Counted from the first letter of the stretch, positions 7,949-17,662 are shown. The stretch: DNA of 64,000 nucleotides from Plasticicumulans acidivorans (GCF_003182095.1 NZ_QGTJ01000006.1:124001-188000); one strand, 5' to 3'. Program-made: numbers and translations. Notes: generated from the letters alone by a model not told the origin.

Positions 7949-8458
7949 TCACCGCGGCGGCAGAAACTCCCGCAAGATTTCCTGCACTTCGCGGATCGTG
8001 TAACGCGCTTGCACGGTGACGTGCAGGATCGGAATGCCGGCGCCGATCAGCGCGCGGTCGAGGAATTCGTCACGTTCGCGCCGCTCGGCGCGCTCGTGAC
8101 TGCGGTCGTCGAGCTCGATGACCAGGATCGCCTCGAAGCTGTTCAGGTCGCACAGCAGATAGTCGACGTGCTTGCAGGCGATGCGGTTGAAAGCGCGGTA
8201 CCAGTGCTTGCCGCTGACGGTGTCGCGCACCGCCAGCACGTCGGCGAGGCGGACCTTGCCGTAGATGCGCGCGCGGCCGTCGACGGCTTTTTCCAGCGTG
8301 GCCAGAAAACGCTGCTCGGCCGGTGTGAACAGGGCGCCGGCCCGGCGGTAGGCGCGCTTGCTGCCGCGGCCGCGGCGCACCAGCCAGAACAGCAGCAGCA
8401 CGACGGCAGCAAAGCCGGCCGCCGTCTGCGTGTCGACGTTCCAGGCGGGCCAGTTCAT
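7949..8458 (-). CDS. Membrane-anchored DUF2726 protein
   Basis: 169 residues: one N-terminal membrane segment (about residues 13-28), a basic linker, then a DUF2726 domain. DUF2726 is related to the restriction-endonuclease-like fold; the region DYLLCDLNSFEAILVIELDD has the Asp...Glu-x-Asp spacing expected of its active site. It is the last gene of a three-gene operon and its ATG overlaps the EEP gene's stop by 4 bp. Whether it cuts nucleic acid is unproven. Confidence 0.8.
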   Translation of the reverse strand: MNWPAWNVDTQTAAGFAAVVLLLFWLVRRGRGSKRAYRRAGALFTPAEQRFLATLEKAVDGRARIYGKVRLADVLAVRDTVSGKHWYRAFNRIACKHVDYLLCDLNSFEAILVIELDDRSHERAERRERDEFLDRALIGAGIPILHVTVQARYTIREVQEILREFLPPR

Positions 8459-9393
8459 CCGTGCGCGGGGAGATCGAGTTCGATCAGCACCGGGTCGTGA
8501 TCGCTGGCCAGCGGTGGTGTGGCATTGGAATGCACGTGCGGGATATGCACCCGCGCCAGCGCCTGCAGCGCCGGGCTGACCAGCACGTGATCGAGCGCCT
8601 GCGGCCGCTGGCCGTGACGGTGGGTGTAGCGCTCGTGGCGGGGCAGGCTGTCGATCAGGTTGACGAGCTGCGTGCCTCTGAGCAGATCGAGTGTCTTCGA
8701 GCCGCAGAGGTCGTTCATGTCACCGGCGATCAGCAGCCGGGCCTGCGGATCGAGCGCCAGCAGGCTGGCGCAGAAGGTGTGGATCGCCGTGGCCTGGGCG
8801 TGGCGCTGTTTTTTGGCGTAGTCCTCGGCGCGCCGGTCCGGTGAGCGCATCGATTTCAGGTGGCAGTTGACGATGAACAGCGTGTCGCCGCCGATCTGGA
8901 ACTCGGTGACCAGCGCCTTGCGACTCGGCAGCCAGTGCCGTTCGCTGCAACCGGCAAAGGCCGGGTCCGTCGGCATGATGCGCCCGGGCGAGCGGGTCAG
9001 CTGCACGCTGCCGGCGGCGCGGCGCACGCCGGTGGCGTCGAGCGGTCCACCGGGCGCGCGTTCGACGAGGCTGACCCGCTGCGGATCGAACAGCAGGCCG
9101 ACGCGGATGTTGAAACCGGCCTGGCCGCCGTCGGCACCGTCGATCGGCGCGACCTCGCAGCAGGTGTAGCGTGGTCCGCCGGCGGCGACGATGGCTGCGC
9201 TCAGCGCACCATAGGCGGCGTCGCCGGGCACGCTGCCGTCGGCGAGCGCGGGTCCGGTTGATTTGATCTCCTGCAGGGCGAGGATCGCTGGTGCCGCCAG
9301 GGTGTCGGTGATCAGGCGGGCGAAGTGCTGCAGCCGCCACGGCAGCGCATCGCTGCCCAGATTGCAGAGGTTGAGGCTGGCGATGGCGATCAT
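8455..9393 (-). CDS. Endonuclease/exonuclease/phosphatase (EEP) family protein
   Basis: 312 residues with the ordered EEP signature: SLNLCNLG at the start, LALQEI (metal Glu), VNCHLKS, AGDMND, and SDHDPV near the C-terminus. This fold cleaves phosphodiesters or phosphomonoesters with Mg2+ (nucleases, sphingomyelinase and inositol phosphatase relatives). No signal peptide is seen, so a cytoplasmic role, probably on nucleic acid, is more likely. It is translationally coupled on both sides (ATGA overlaps) to the antiporter and DUF2726 genes. Confidence 0.85.
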   Translation of the reverse strand: MIAIASLNLCNLGSDALPWRLQHFARLITDTLAAPAILALQEIKSTGPALADGSVPGDAAYGALSAAIVAAGGPRYTCCEVAPIDGADGGQAGFNIRVGLLFDPQRVSLVERAPGGPLDATGVRRAAGSVQLTRSPGRIMPTDPAFAGCSERHWLPSRKALVTEFQIGGDTLFIVNCHLKSMRSPDRRAEDYAKKQRHAQATAIHTFCASLLALDPQARLLIAGDMNDLCGSKTLDLLRGTQLVNLIDSLPRHERYTHRHGQRPQALDHVLVSPALQALARVHIPHVHSNATPPLASDHDPVLIELDLPAHG

Positions 9394-10946
9394 GCCGTCG
9401 CCCCGGCGCGGTCCTGCAGCTCACTGAAGACATGTTCGGCGAGGCCGAGGCCGACCTGATCGAAGTGCGTGAAGGTGATGTCGGCGCCGGCGGTCATGAT
9501 CGCTTCAGCTTCTTCCGGGTAATGACTGGTGGCGGCGATCAGGCCGCGGAAGCCGTGCCGGCGCAGCTGGGTGACGGCGATCGTGCGCGCCTGCGGGTCG
9601 GACATCATCAGCAGCACGGCGCGCACGCCGGCGAGTGGCAGGTGGTGCCAGAGTCCGGGGTCCTCGGCGTCGGCGTAGACCACGCGCCGGCCGGCGTGCA
9701 GATGTTCCTCGACGCGCGAGAGGTCGGAGTCGAGCCCGAGCACACGCTGGTTCTGCTCGCTTAGATAGTCGTAGGCGACCTCGCCGGTGCGGCCCATGCC
9801 GAATACCAGCACATGCGCCATGCCGATGTGGATCGGTTCCTCGTCGGGATGGCGGACATGCCGTTCCCAGCGCGTGAGCCAGTTCTCCAGACGCTCAAAC
9901 AAGGGATGTGCAAAACGGTTGAGCGGTGCAGCGATGGCGAACGACAGCGCGATCGCCAGGGCCAGCAGCACCAGCCAGCGCTCGTCGAGCCAGCCGTGGT
10001 CGACGCCGGTGCGGGCGACGATCAGGGCGAATTCGCTGTAGCTGGCCAGTGACAGCGCGGTGAGAAAGGCGCTGCGCGCGCGCAGCCGGCAGGCCAGCAG
10101 CAGTGCGAAAAACAGCGCGGCTTTCAGCGGCAGCAGCAGCGCCAGACCGACGGCGGCCGCCAGCGTGCCCCAGTCCGGCCAGCCGGACAGGCCGATCTGC
10201 AGGAAAAAGCCGATCAGGAAGGCTTCTTTCAGGCCCCACAGCGCGTGGCTGAGCTCGCTGGCGCGCGGATGGCGGGCGAGCATGGCACCGGCGAGCAGCG
10301 CGCCGAGCTCGGCCGAGAGTTTGAGTTCGCTGAACAGTCCGGCGGCGCTCAGTGCCAGAGCGATGCCGAACAGCAGCAGCAGCTCGTCGTGGCCGCTCTG
10401 CGTCAGCAGCCGCTGCAGCAGCGGCTGCGCCAGCGGCAACAGCAGCAGCGCCGCGGCCCACGGCGACGGCGTCTGATCGGCCGCCACCGACAGCAGGGCG
10501 ATGGCGACCAGATCCTGCACGATGAGGATGCCGATCGCCACGCGACCGTGAAAAGCACGCAGCTCCTGCTTGGCTTCGAGCGCCTTGGCCGCTACCACGG
10601 TGCTGGAAAAGCCCAGCGCCAGGCCGAGCGCCAGGCCGGGGCCGGGCGTGAAACCGCCGAGCCCGATCGCCGCCAGGCTGGCGCAGGCCGCGGTCAGCAG
10701 CAGGTGCGCGAGGCCGCTGCCCCAGATCTCGATGCGCGCCAGGTAGCGCAGATGCACCTTGAGACCGATCGTGAACATCAGCAGCAGCACGCCGGCATGG
10801 GCGACATGTTCGAGCATGGCGCCGCCGTGCTGGCCGGTGGCGTTGAGCAGGAAACCGGCGGCGAGGTAGCCGACCAGCGGCGGCAGGCCGATGTGATGCG
10901 CGAGAAATCCCGCGGCGAAGGCGAGACAGACCCAGAGGGCTTCCAT
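9390..10946 (-). CDS. KefB-like monovalent cation:proton antiporter
   Basis: About 518 residues from ATG 10946, which is preceded by GCAGG; an upstream in-frame start would add 14 polar residues. About twelve membrane helices of the CPA2 Na+/H+ exchanger domain (residues 1-360) lead into a TrkA-N Rossmann domain (VLVFGMGRTGEVAYDYL, then LGLDSD) that binds NAD(H) and gates transport. It is closer to YbaL/KefB than to NhaA types. First gene of an operon with an EEP hydrolase and a DUF2726 protein, partners not usual for Kef. Confidence 0.9.
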   Translation of the reverse strand: MEALWVCLAFAAGFLAHHIGLPPLVGYLAAGFLLNATGQHGGAMLEHVAHAGVLLLMFTIGLKVHLRYLARIEIWGSGLAHLLLTAACASLAAIGLGGFTPGPGLALGLALGFSSTVVAAKALEAKQELRAFHGRVAIGILIVQDLVAIALLSVAADQTPSPWAAALLLLPLAQPLLQRLLTQSGHDELLLLFGIALALSAAGLFSELKLSAELGALLAGAMLARHPRASELSHALWGLKEAFLIGFFLQIGLSGWPDWGTLAAAVGLALLLPLKAALFFALLLACRLRARSAFLTALSLASYSEFALIVARTGVDHGWLDERWLVLLALAIALSFAIAAPLNRFAHPLFERLENWLTRWERHVRHPDEEPIHIGMAHVLVFGMGRTGEVAYDYLSEQNQRVLGLDSDLSRVEEHLHAGRRVVYADAEDPGLWHHLPLAGVRAVLLMMSDPQARTIAVTQLRRHGFRGLIAATSHYPEEAEAIMTAGADITFTHFDQVGLGLAEHVFSELQDRAGATA

Positions 10947-11192
10947 CCTGCAATGATCCCTGGTTGGCGGCGGGCGAGGGTTTAACACGCTAGCACAGCC
11001 GCCCGCGCGGCCTGCAGCCGGGCGGCGCCTACCCCGTTACGGGAATTGACTATCGGGATGGTGCGGCGCGCCAGACGGGATCGGCATAATGCGCCGCCAG
11101 CGGAAATCAGCCTGGGCATATCGGGTAAGCTGTGCGCCCCGTTGGGCCAGCGGGGAGCACTTCGGTATCGGGCCAAATTCAGGGTAAAGGGA

Positions 11193-13115
11193 ATGTGCGG
11201 AATCGCCGGCATCGTTGATTTGCGTGGACGACGGGACATTGACGGCGCCGTCCTGGCGGCGATGAACCAGATCCAGTTCCATCGTGGACCGGACGAGGGA
11301 GGAACCTTCATCGAGTCCGGTGTCGGCCTGGCGCACCGCCGGCTGTCGATCATCGATCTGTCCAGCGGCCAGCAGCCGCTGTTCAACGAGGATCACTCCG
11401 TCGTCGTCGTCTTCAACGGCGAAATCTACAACTTTCCGGAACTGACCGAGGAGCTGCTGGCGCTCGGCCACGAATTCCGCACCCGCTGCGATACCGAGGT
11501 CATCGTCCACGCCTGGGAGGCCTGGGGCGAGGACTGCGTCAAGCGCTTTCGCGGCATGTTTGCCTTCGCGCTGTGGGATCGCAACCGCGACACCCTGTTC
11601 CTCGGCCGCGATCACCTCGGCAAGAAGCCGCTGCATTACGCGCTGCTGCCCTCGGGCGAGCTGATCTTCGGCTCCGAGCTGAAGATTCTGCTGCAGCATC
11701 CGGGCTTCGTGCGTGACCTCGATCCGCGCGCCGTCGAAGATTACTTCGCCTACGGCTACATCCCGGACCCGCGCACGATCTTCAAGGGCGCGCTGAAGCT
11801 GCCGCCGGCGCACACCTTGTGCGTCCGCCGCGGTGATCCGCTGCCGCCGCCGCGCGCCTACTGGGATGTCGCCTTCAAGGCGCATGCGCCGATGTCCGAG
11901 GACGAGGCCGGTCACGAGCTGATCGAGCGCCTGCGCGAGGCCACCCGCATCCGTCTGGTGTCCGAAGTGCCGCTCGGCGCGTTCCTCTCCGGCGGCGTCG
12001 ATTCGAGCGCGGTGGTGGCGATGATGGCCGGGCTGTCGAGTTCGCCGGTCAAGACCTGTTCGATCGCCTTCGATGATCCGCGTTTCAACGAGGCGCAGTT
12101 CGCGCAGGAGGTCGCGGAGAAGTTCCATACCGATCATCGGGTCGAGACCGTCGATCCGGACGATTTCGGCCTGCTCGACAAGCTGGCCTGGCTCTACGAC
12201 GAGCCCTATGCCGATTCCTCGGCGCTGCCGACCTACCGTGTCTGCGAGCTGGCACGGCGCAAGGTGACGGTGGCGCTGTCAGGGGACGGAGGCGATGAGA
12301 ACCTCGCCGGTTACCGCCGCTACAAATGGCACAGCTACGAAGAAAAGCTGCGTGCGAAGCTGCCCCTCGGCCTGCGTCGCAGCGTTTTCGGTTTTCTCGG
12401 CCGCGTGTATCCGAAGGCCGACTGGGCGCCGCGCGTGTTCCGCGCCAAGACCACCTTCGAGGCGATGGCCCGCGATACCGTCGAGGGCTATTTCCACGGC
12501 GTGTCGGTGATGAGCGACCGCGTGCGTGCGCCGCTGTATTCGGCGGCGTTCCGCCGCGAGCTGCAGGGCTATCATGCGCTGGAGGTGATGCGCGATCACG
12601 CCAGCCGCGCGCCGACCGACGATCCGCTGTCGCTGATCCAGTACATCGACATCAAGACCTACCTGCCGGGCGACATTCTCACCAAGGTCGACCGCGCCAG
12701 CATGGCGCACTCGCTCGAAGTGCGCGCGCCGCTGCTCGATCATCCGCTGGTCGACTGGATTTCCGGCCTGCCGCCGCACTTCAAGCTGCGCGGCGGCGAG
12801 GGCAAGTACATCTTCAAGAAGGCGCTCGAACCGATCCTGCCGCACGACATCCTCTATCGGCCGAAGATGGGCTTCGCCGTGCCACTGGTGGCCTGGTTCC
12901 GCGGCCCGCTGCGCGAGCGTTTACGGGAAGCCGTGCTCGGTCCGGTGATGGAACAGAGCGGCGTGTTCGACATGGCCTATCTGCGCACGCTGGTCGACCA
13001 GCACCAGAGCGGCCAGCGTGATCACTCGGCGGCGTTGTGGTCGCTGCTGATGTTCGAATCCTTCCTGCGCACGCTTGCCGATGCTCCGGCCCTGGTGCGG
13101 GGGGAGGCGGCCTGA
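11193..13115 (+). CDS. Asparagine-synthetase-like amidotransferase, exosortase A system
   Basis: 640 residues starting MCGIAGIVD at ATG 11193, so the catalytic Cys2 is exposed after Met removal. An N-terminal class II glutamine amidotransferase domain (RGPDEGG, NGEIYN) is followed by an AsnB-type synthetase domain (SGGVDSS near residue 270, SGDGGDE). The length and C-terminal WFRGPLRERL match the subfamily that travels with XrtA/PEP-CTERM polysaccharide loci. It probably amidates a uronic acid or amino-sugar precursor. RGMFAFALWD and DILTKVDRASM are canonical. The next gene starts 2 bp after its stop. Confidence 0.9.
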   Translation: MCGIAGIVDLRGRRDIDGAVLAAMNQIQFHRGPDEGGTFIESGVGLAHRRLSIIDLSSGQQPLFNEDHSVVVVFNGEIYNFPELTEELLALGHEFRTRCDTEVIVHAWEAWGEDCVKRFRGMFAFALWDRNRDTLFLGRDHLGKKPLHYALLPSGELIFGSELKILLQHPGFVRDLDPRAVEDYFAYGYIPDPRTIFKGALKLPPAHTLCVRRGDPLPPPRAYWDVAFKAHAPMSEDEAGHELIERLREATRIRLVSEVPLGAFLSGGVDSSAVVAMMAGLSSSPVKTCSIAFDDPRFNEAQFAQEVAEKFHTDHRVETVDPDDFGLLDKLAWLYDEPYADSSALPTYRVCELARRKVTVALSGDGGDENLAGYRRYKWHSYEEKLRAKLPLGLRRSVFGFLGRVYPKADWAPRVFRAKTTFEAMARDTVEGYFHGVSVMSDRVRAPLYSAAFRRELQGYHALEVMRDHASRAPTDDPLSLIQYIDIKTYLPGDILTKVDRASMAHSLEVRAPLLDHPLVDWISGLPPHFKLRGGEGKYIFKKALEPILPHDILYRPKMGFAVPLVAWFRGPLRERLREAVLGPVMEQSGVFDMAYLRTLVDQHQSGQRDHSAALWSLLMFESFLRTLADAPALVRGEAA

Positions 13116-13117
13116 AC

Positions 13118-14359
13118 ATGCGTATCCTCCACGTCCTCGATCACTCCATTCCTCTGCACAGCGGCTACACCTTTCGTACCCGCGCGATCCTCGAACAGCA
13201 GCGCCGTCTTGGCTGGGAAACCGAACACGTTACCGGCACCAAGCACACCGCGCCGTACACCGGCCCTGAGGAAATCGTCGACGGCCTGCGCTTTTTCCGC
13301 ACGCCACCGGACACGCGGCGCATCGCCCGCCTGCCGGTGCTCGACCAGTACGCCGTGGTCAGCAGCCTGCGGGCACGTCTGGAAGAAGTCGTCGAGGTGG
13401 TCAAGCCGGACATCCTGCACGCGCATTCGCCGCTGCTGAACGGTCTGGCGGCACTGGCGGTGGCGCGTCGGCGCGGGCTGCCGCTGGTCTACGAAGTGCG
13501 CGCCTTCTGGGAAGACGCTGCCGTCGATCACGGCACGACGCGCGAGGGCAGCTTGCGCTACCGGCTGACGCGCGCGCTCGAAAGCTATGTACTCAAGCGC
13601 GCCGATGCGGTGACGACGATCTGCCAGGGGTTGCGGGATGACATCGTCGGGCGCGGCATCGCCGCAGAAAAAGTGACGATCATTCCCAACGCCGTCGACA
13701 TCGAGCAGTTCGCACTCGGTGGCGAAGCGGATGTTGAACTCAAGCGCTCACTGGGGCTGGACGGCTGCCGGGTGCTCGGCTTCATCGGCTCGTTCTACGC
13801 ATATGAGGGGCTCGACCTGCTGCTCGATGCCCTGCCGGCGATCCTGGCGCAGGCGCCTGACGTGCGCGTGCTGCTGGTTGGCGGCGGGCCGCAGGACGCT
13901 GCCTTGAAGGCGCAGGCCGAGCGCCTGGGCGTTGCCGACAAGGTCTGCTTCACAGGGCGAGTGCCGCATGGCGAGGTCAATCGTTATTACGATCTTGTCG
14001 ACGTGCTGTGCTATCCGCGGCATTCGATGCGTCTGACCGAGCTGGTGACGCCACTGAAGCCGCTTGAAGCCATGGCCCAGGGGCGTCTGCTGGTGGCGTC
14101 GGATGTCGGCGGCCATCGCGAATTGATCCGCGACGGCGAGAACGGCGTGCTGTTTCATGCCGGTGACGCCGATGATCTGGCCAGGCGCGTGTTGATGCTG
14201 CTGGCCGACGCCTCGACCTGGCCGCGACTGCGGGCCGCCGGGCGCGAGTTCGTTGAAAGTGAGCGTAACTGGGCGGTCAGTGTTAATCGTTATGTCAATG
14301 TTTATGGAAAGTGTCTTCATGCACAGAGGTCTGATCGTAATACTTTAGATGTTGGTTAA
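13118..14359 (+). CDS. GT4 glycosyltransferase, exosortase A-associated type
   Basis: 413 residues from ATG 13118 behind GGGGAGG. The GT-B fold opens MRILHVLDHSIPLHSGYTF, typical of the Daro_2409-like XrtA-associated transferases. The C-terminal donor site has GSFYAYEGLDLLL, GGGPQ and LVTPLKPLEAMAQGR with the conserved Glu. It presumably adds a sugar to the exopolysaccharide repeat made by this locus. The last 80 bp or so change to AT-rich codon use, marking the boundary of the low-GC segment. Confidence 0.9.
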   Translation: MRILHVLDHSIPLHSGYTFRTRAILEQQRRLGWETEHVTGTKHTAPYTGPEEIVDGLRFFRTPPDTRRIARLPVLDQYAVVSSLRARLEEVVEVVKPDILHAHSPLLNGLAALAVARRRGLPLVYEVRAFWEDAAVDHGTTREGSLRYRLTRALESYVLKRADAVTTICQGLRDDIVGRGIAAEKVTIIPNAVDIEQFALGGEADVELKRSLGLDGCRVLGFIGSFYAYEGLDLLLDALPAILAQAPDVRVLLVGGGPQDAALKAQAERLGVADKVCFTGRVPHGEVNRYYDLVDVLCYPRHSMRLTELVTPLKPLEAMAQGRLLVASDVGGHRELIRDGENGVLFHAGDADDLARRVLMLLADASTWPRLRAAGREFVESERNWAVSVNRYVNVYGKCLHAQRSDRNTLDVG

Positions 14360-14439
14360 TTGTGTTTTGTTAATAATGCTGTAGCGATATTGTCTTCTGG
14401 GTACATTATTTGGGTGTCGAATTTTTTGTGGTCAAATAT

Positions 14440-14465
14440 TTTTATTTTAAATGCTTAAAATAAAA
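14440..14465. repeat. AT-only perfect inverted repeat, 11-bp arms
   Basis: TTTTATTTTAA and its exact complement flank a 4-base ATGC loop, 35 bp before the O-ligase ATG. It sits at the start of the AT-rich segment. It could act as an operator, a weak bidirectional terminator or a cruciform site; the sequence alone does not decide. Confidence 0.6.
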
Positions 14466-14499
14466 CAACAGCTGGTTAAATTTGACGGGTGCGATCGAT

Positions 14500-15804
14500 A
14501 TGCGTGATATTTTAATCATGCTTGTTTTTCTGTACGGTTTATATCGTACGGTCAGAGAGGCATATTGGGGTATTCTGGTGTGGTCTTGGGTTGGCTATAT
14601 GAATGCTCACAAGCTGGCCTACGGGTTTTCCACATCATTTCCGTTTGCAATGATAACTGCTGCAATAACAGTACCCCTTTTATTTTTATCAAAAGATAAA
14701 AAAACAATACCGACGGATCCTCTTTTTTTTAGTTGGGTTTTTTTTGTTTTTTGGATGATCGTCACAACAATTTTTTGTCTTTACCCTTGGGAAGCTTGGG
14801 ATCAGCTTGATAAAGTTTTAAAAATCCAGTTGTTTGTCGGATTGACGATGATTTTCATAAACAGTAGAAAGCGTATTGATGGCTTGGTTTGGGTTATTGT
14901 CATATCTTTGGGGTACTACGGCATAAAAGGCGGTCTTTATACGTTGTCCACTGGAGGTGGGGGAAGAGTTTGGGGGCCTCCTGGAAGCTTTATTTCAGAT
15001 AATAACCAGATAGGTTTGGCAATGCTCGTATCAATGCCTCTCATGTATTATTTGAGGCAGCAATCGAAAAATATTTGGATACGGCGCGGATTGCTGGGCA
15101 CTATGGTTATTACAGTGTTTTCTATATTGGGGACTCAATCTCGTGGATGTTTTTTGGCAGGTTTAACAGCCAGTGCCTTTTTGTGGTTAAAAAGTAAAAA
15201 TAAAGGCGGGCTTGGTTTTGTGTTAATTGTGTTGTTGCCAATTGCTTTTATGTTTATGCCTGCATCATGGCATGAGCGAATGGGAACGATAGAAAATTAT
15301 GAAGAAGACAGCTCTGCAATGGGGCGAATTAATGCGTGGATGATGGCTTTCAATTTAGCAAACAGTCGGTTTCTTGGTGCCGGTTTTGGGCCATGGAATG
15401 GCGATGCGTTTGCTCGATGGGCCCCAGACCCAAATATAATTGCTGCTGCTCACAGTATTTACTTTGCTATTCTCGGCGAGCATGGATGGGTCGGTTTGAT
15501 TACTTTTGTCATGATTGCAGTCATGGCATTAATCCAGGCTGGAAAAGTAATACGATATAGTCTCCAGTATCCTGAGCTGTCATGGCTGAAGAACTTCATG
15601 TCAATGGTGCAAGTATCATTGATTGCTTTTTTAGTAGGTGGCTCTTTTTATAGTCTCGCGTATTTCGATTTATACTGGCATTTAATTTCTTTTGTCATCA
15701 TAGGTAGACAATTGTTGATCCAACATGCCTTGGCCCAATCTGGATCAATACGATCGTTTAACAGACATACCGTATGGTCGGCTTTAGCTCGAGGTAAGTC
15801 ATGA
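14500..15804 (+). CDS. Putative O-glycosylation ligase/polymerase, exosortase A-associated
   Basis: 434 residues from ATG 14500; a TTG at 14482 would add six residues. About ten to eleven membrane helices with a large external loop near residues 270-320 (EDSSAMGRINAWMMAFNLA), the Wzy/WaaL pattern. The opening MRDILIMLVFLYGLYRTVREAYWGI and GPPGSFISDNN are typical of the exosortase A O-ligase subfamily. It would polymerise or transfer lipid-linked repeats in the periplasm. Strongly AT-rich relative to upstream genes, which suggests transfer. Its TGA overlaps the next ATG by 4 bp. Confidence 0.88.
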   Translation: MRDILIMLVFLYGLYRTVREAYWGILVWSWVGYMNAHKLAYGFSTSFPFAMITAAITVPLLFLSKDKKTIPTDPLFFSWVFFVFWMIVTTIFCLYPWEAWDQLDKVLKIQLFVGLTMIFINSRKRIDGLVWVIVISLGYYGIKGGLYTLSTGGGGRVWGPPGSFISDNNQIGLAMLVSMPLMYYLRQQSKNIWIRRGLLGTMVITVFSILGTQSRGCFLAGLTASAFLWLKSKNKGGLGFVLIVLLPIAFMFMPASWHERMGTIENYEEDSSAMGRINAWMMAFNLANSRFLGAGFGPWNGDAFARWAPDPNIIAAAHSIYFAILGEHGWVGLITFVMIAVMALIQAGKVIRYSLQYPELSWLKNFMSMVQVSLIAFLVGGSFYSLAYFDLYWHLISFVIIGRQLLIQHALAQSGSIRSFNRHTVWSALARGKS

Positions 15805-16808
15805 CCCAGATGTCTTGGTTAGGGGTCCGTTTGATATCGCAAGTATTCGGGAATGCATGTCTCCCTGGATATATAGGGGGGCGTTTAAGTATTTTAATTT
15901 ATCATCGTGTTTTGAAGGAGCAGGATAGTCTGCAGCCTGATATTCCTGATGAGAAAATTTTTCGATGGCAGATGCAGTTGTTAAAGCGTTATTTCAATGT
16001 TTTAAGTTTAAGAGATGCCTTGTGCAGGTTGCGTGATAATACGCTGCCTGAACGATCAGTGTGTGTGACGTTTGATGATGGTTATTCTGATAATGTAACA
16101 GTAGCATTACCGATTTTAAAAGAATTGGATGTGCCTGCTACTTTTTTTATTGCCTCAGGGTTTTTGAATGGAGGCAGTATGTGGAATGATGTTGTATTTG
16201 AATTGATGCGTAATATTGAATGCGGGGTGCATGAGTTTTCTGAAGTTCCGGATTTTACGTCACCTGTTAATGTTGAAGATAATTATTCAAGTCGCAGAAA
16301 AATAGCTAATACAATTATCCAAACCATTAAATATCTTGACTATAGCCGTAGGCAATTTGTAATTGATAAGCTAAATGAAAAAATAAAAAATACTAATACT
16401 GGTTTGATGATGACTTCTTGTCAGGTAAGAGAGTTGTTTGCTGCAGGTATGGAAATTGGTGCCCATACTTTAAGCCATCCTATCCTTGCAAAGTTACCTG
16501 CTGAAGCTGCTCGTAGAGAGATAGATGCTGGAAGAGCCAAGCTTGAAGAGCTTATCAATGCTCCAGTACGGATATTGGCATACCCAAACGGTAAGCCAGG
16601 AGAGGATTATTTGCCGGAACATGCTGCTATGGCCAAGGAGATGGGGTTTGAAGCCGCTGTGTCGACAAGTTGGGGAGTGTCAGATGCATTGACTGATCGC
16701 TATCAACTTGCGCGCTTTACTCCCTGGGACACGACGCCTATGCGCTTTGCAGCACGGCTGCTTATGAATGGTCGCAGCCTACATCGACCAATGGCGGTCG
16801 CTGGCTGA
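15801..16808 (+). CDS. Polysaccharide deacetylase (NodB homology domain)
   Basis: 335 residues. ILIYHRVL opens the domain, TFDDGY at 90-95 provides the catalytic base and metal Asp, GAHTLSHP gives the His pair, and LAYPNG is the substrate-loop motif. A long AT-rich insert separates the first two motifs from the third. Such CE4 enzymes remove N-acetyl groups from glycans. The N-terminal stretch is mildly hydrophobic but not a clear signal. It is translationally coupled to the O-ligase (ATGA), so deacetylation of the same exopolysaccharide is likely. The final ~100 codons return toward balanced GC. Confidence 0.88.
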   Translation: MTQMSWLGVRLISQVFGNACLPGYIGGRLSILIYHRVLKEQDSLQPDIPDEKIFRWQMQLLKRYFNVLSLRDALCRLRDNTLPERSVCVTFDDGYSDNVTVALPILKELDVPATFFIASGFLNGGSMWNDVVFELMRNIECGVHEFSEVPDFTSPVNVEDNYSSRRKIANTIIQTIKYLDYSRRQFVIDKLNEKIKNTNTGLMMTSCQVRELFAAGMEIGAHTLSHPILAKLPAEAARREIDAGRAKLEELINAPVRILAYPNGKPGEDYLPEHAAMAKEMGFEAAVSTSWGVSDALTDRYQLARFTPWDTTPMRFAARLLMNGRSLHRPMAVAG

Positions 16809-16945
16809 AGGTCAGCTTGGTTGCGAGATGGGAAACTGATTTTTTATGATCAGGATGCGTATTTTACAGAGGCAGGGAAGAGACTTTCGCTGATATAAGG
16901 GCCACTCTGCTACTGGTCATGAGGGCTTAGGGTAGCCTTCTTTTT

Positions 16946-17662
16946 TTATGGCCAATATTTTGCTTCTATAAGCTTTTTCTTTAGGCCAAGAAGAGGATAG
17001 CCTTTTGCATATGCTTGTTTAGCGTATTCTTTTGCTTTGTCTAATTGTCCGACCTTAAAATATGAAAGGCCTAAATTATAGTCTAACTCGGCAGACCGGA
17101 GTCCAAGACGATTCGCTTCGTCAAAATTTTCTATTGCAGCCTCGTAGTCTCCTCGACGGAATTTCCTTACGCCAAACAACTGCCTTACGATTGGATCATT
17201 AGGGGCTTTTTTTACGGCTGTTTCGAACAAGCAGTCAACGTCAGGCATTGACGGTGTTTTGTTTGGGTTTGGGAATTCACCGCCATAATTTTCAGCATAT
17301 TCAATTAGAACATTAAGTGCCTTGTAGTCATTCGGGAACATTTGTAATGTGTATAGCAAGTCAGAAGTAAAGTTTTTTTGAAGACCGGAGGGGTCATTCA
17401 AAAAAGGGTCCAAGTGCGTTTTTTCTACAAGCCATAATAGGTTTGATCGGCCTAGATACGGTGGTGCAGGATTTCCACTGTTTACGTGCTGCCTGTAATC
17501 ATTGAATTTCGTATGATCGAATCTGGTATCTTTTAATAGTGCGTCGCAGTTCTTTGCGGCAAAAGAAACGTTCGTGAAAAGGCATAATCCACATAGCAAT
17601 GCGAGTTTTTTTGCAGACTCGATGATGGGTTTGTAAATGTATGTGGACATTTTTGGCCTCAT
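16946..17662 (-). CDS. Secreted TPR-like repeat protein
   Basis: 238 residues with a signal peptide (basic start, hydrophobic KLALLCGLCLF, cleavage near SFA-AK at about residue 36). The mature part has an N-terminal region rich in Asn/Asp/Pro and two to three TPR-like units toward the C-terminus (ALNVLIEYAENYG; RRGDYEAAIENFDEANRLG; AELDYNLGLSYFKVGQLDKA). Probably periplasmic, mediating protein contacts. It is the third gene of an opposed operon and its ATG overlaps the acyltransferase stop. AT-rich, as the neighbouring segment. Confidence 0.75.
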   Translation of the reverse strand: MRPKMSTYIYKPIIESAKKLALLCGLCLFTNVSFAAKNCDALLKDTRFDHTKFNDYRQHVNSGNPAPPYLGRSNLLWLVEKTHLDPFLNDPSGLQKNFTSDLLYTLQMFPNDYKALNVLIEYAENYGGEFPNPNKTPSMPDVDCLFETAVKKAPNDPIVRQLFGVRKFRRGDYEAAIENFDEANRLGLRSAELDYNLGLSYFKVGQLDKAKEYAKQAYAKGYPLLGLKKKLIEAKYWP

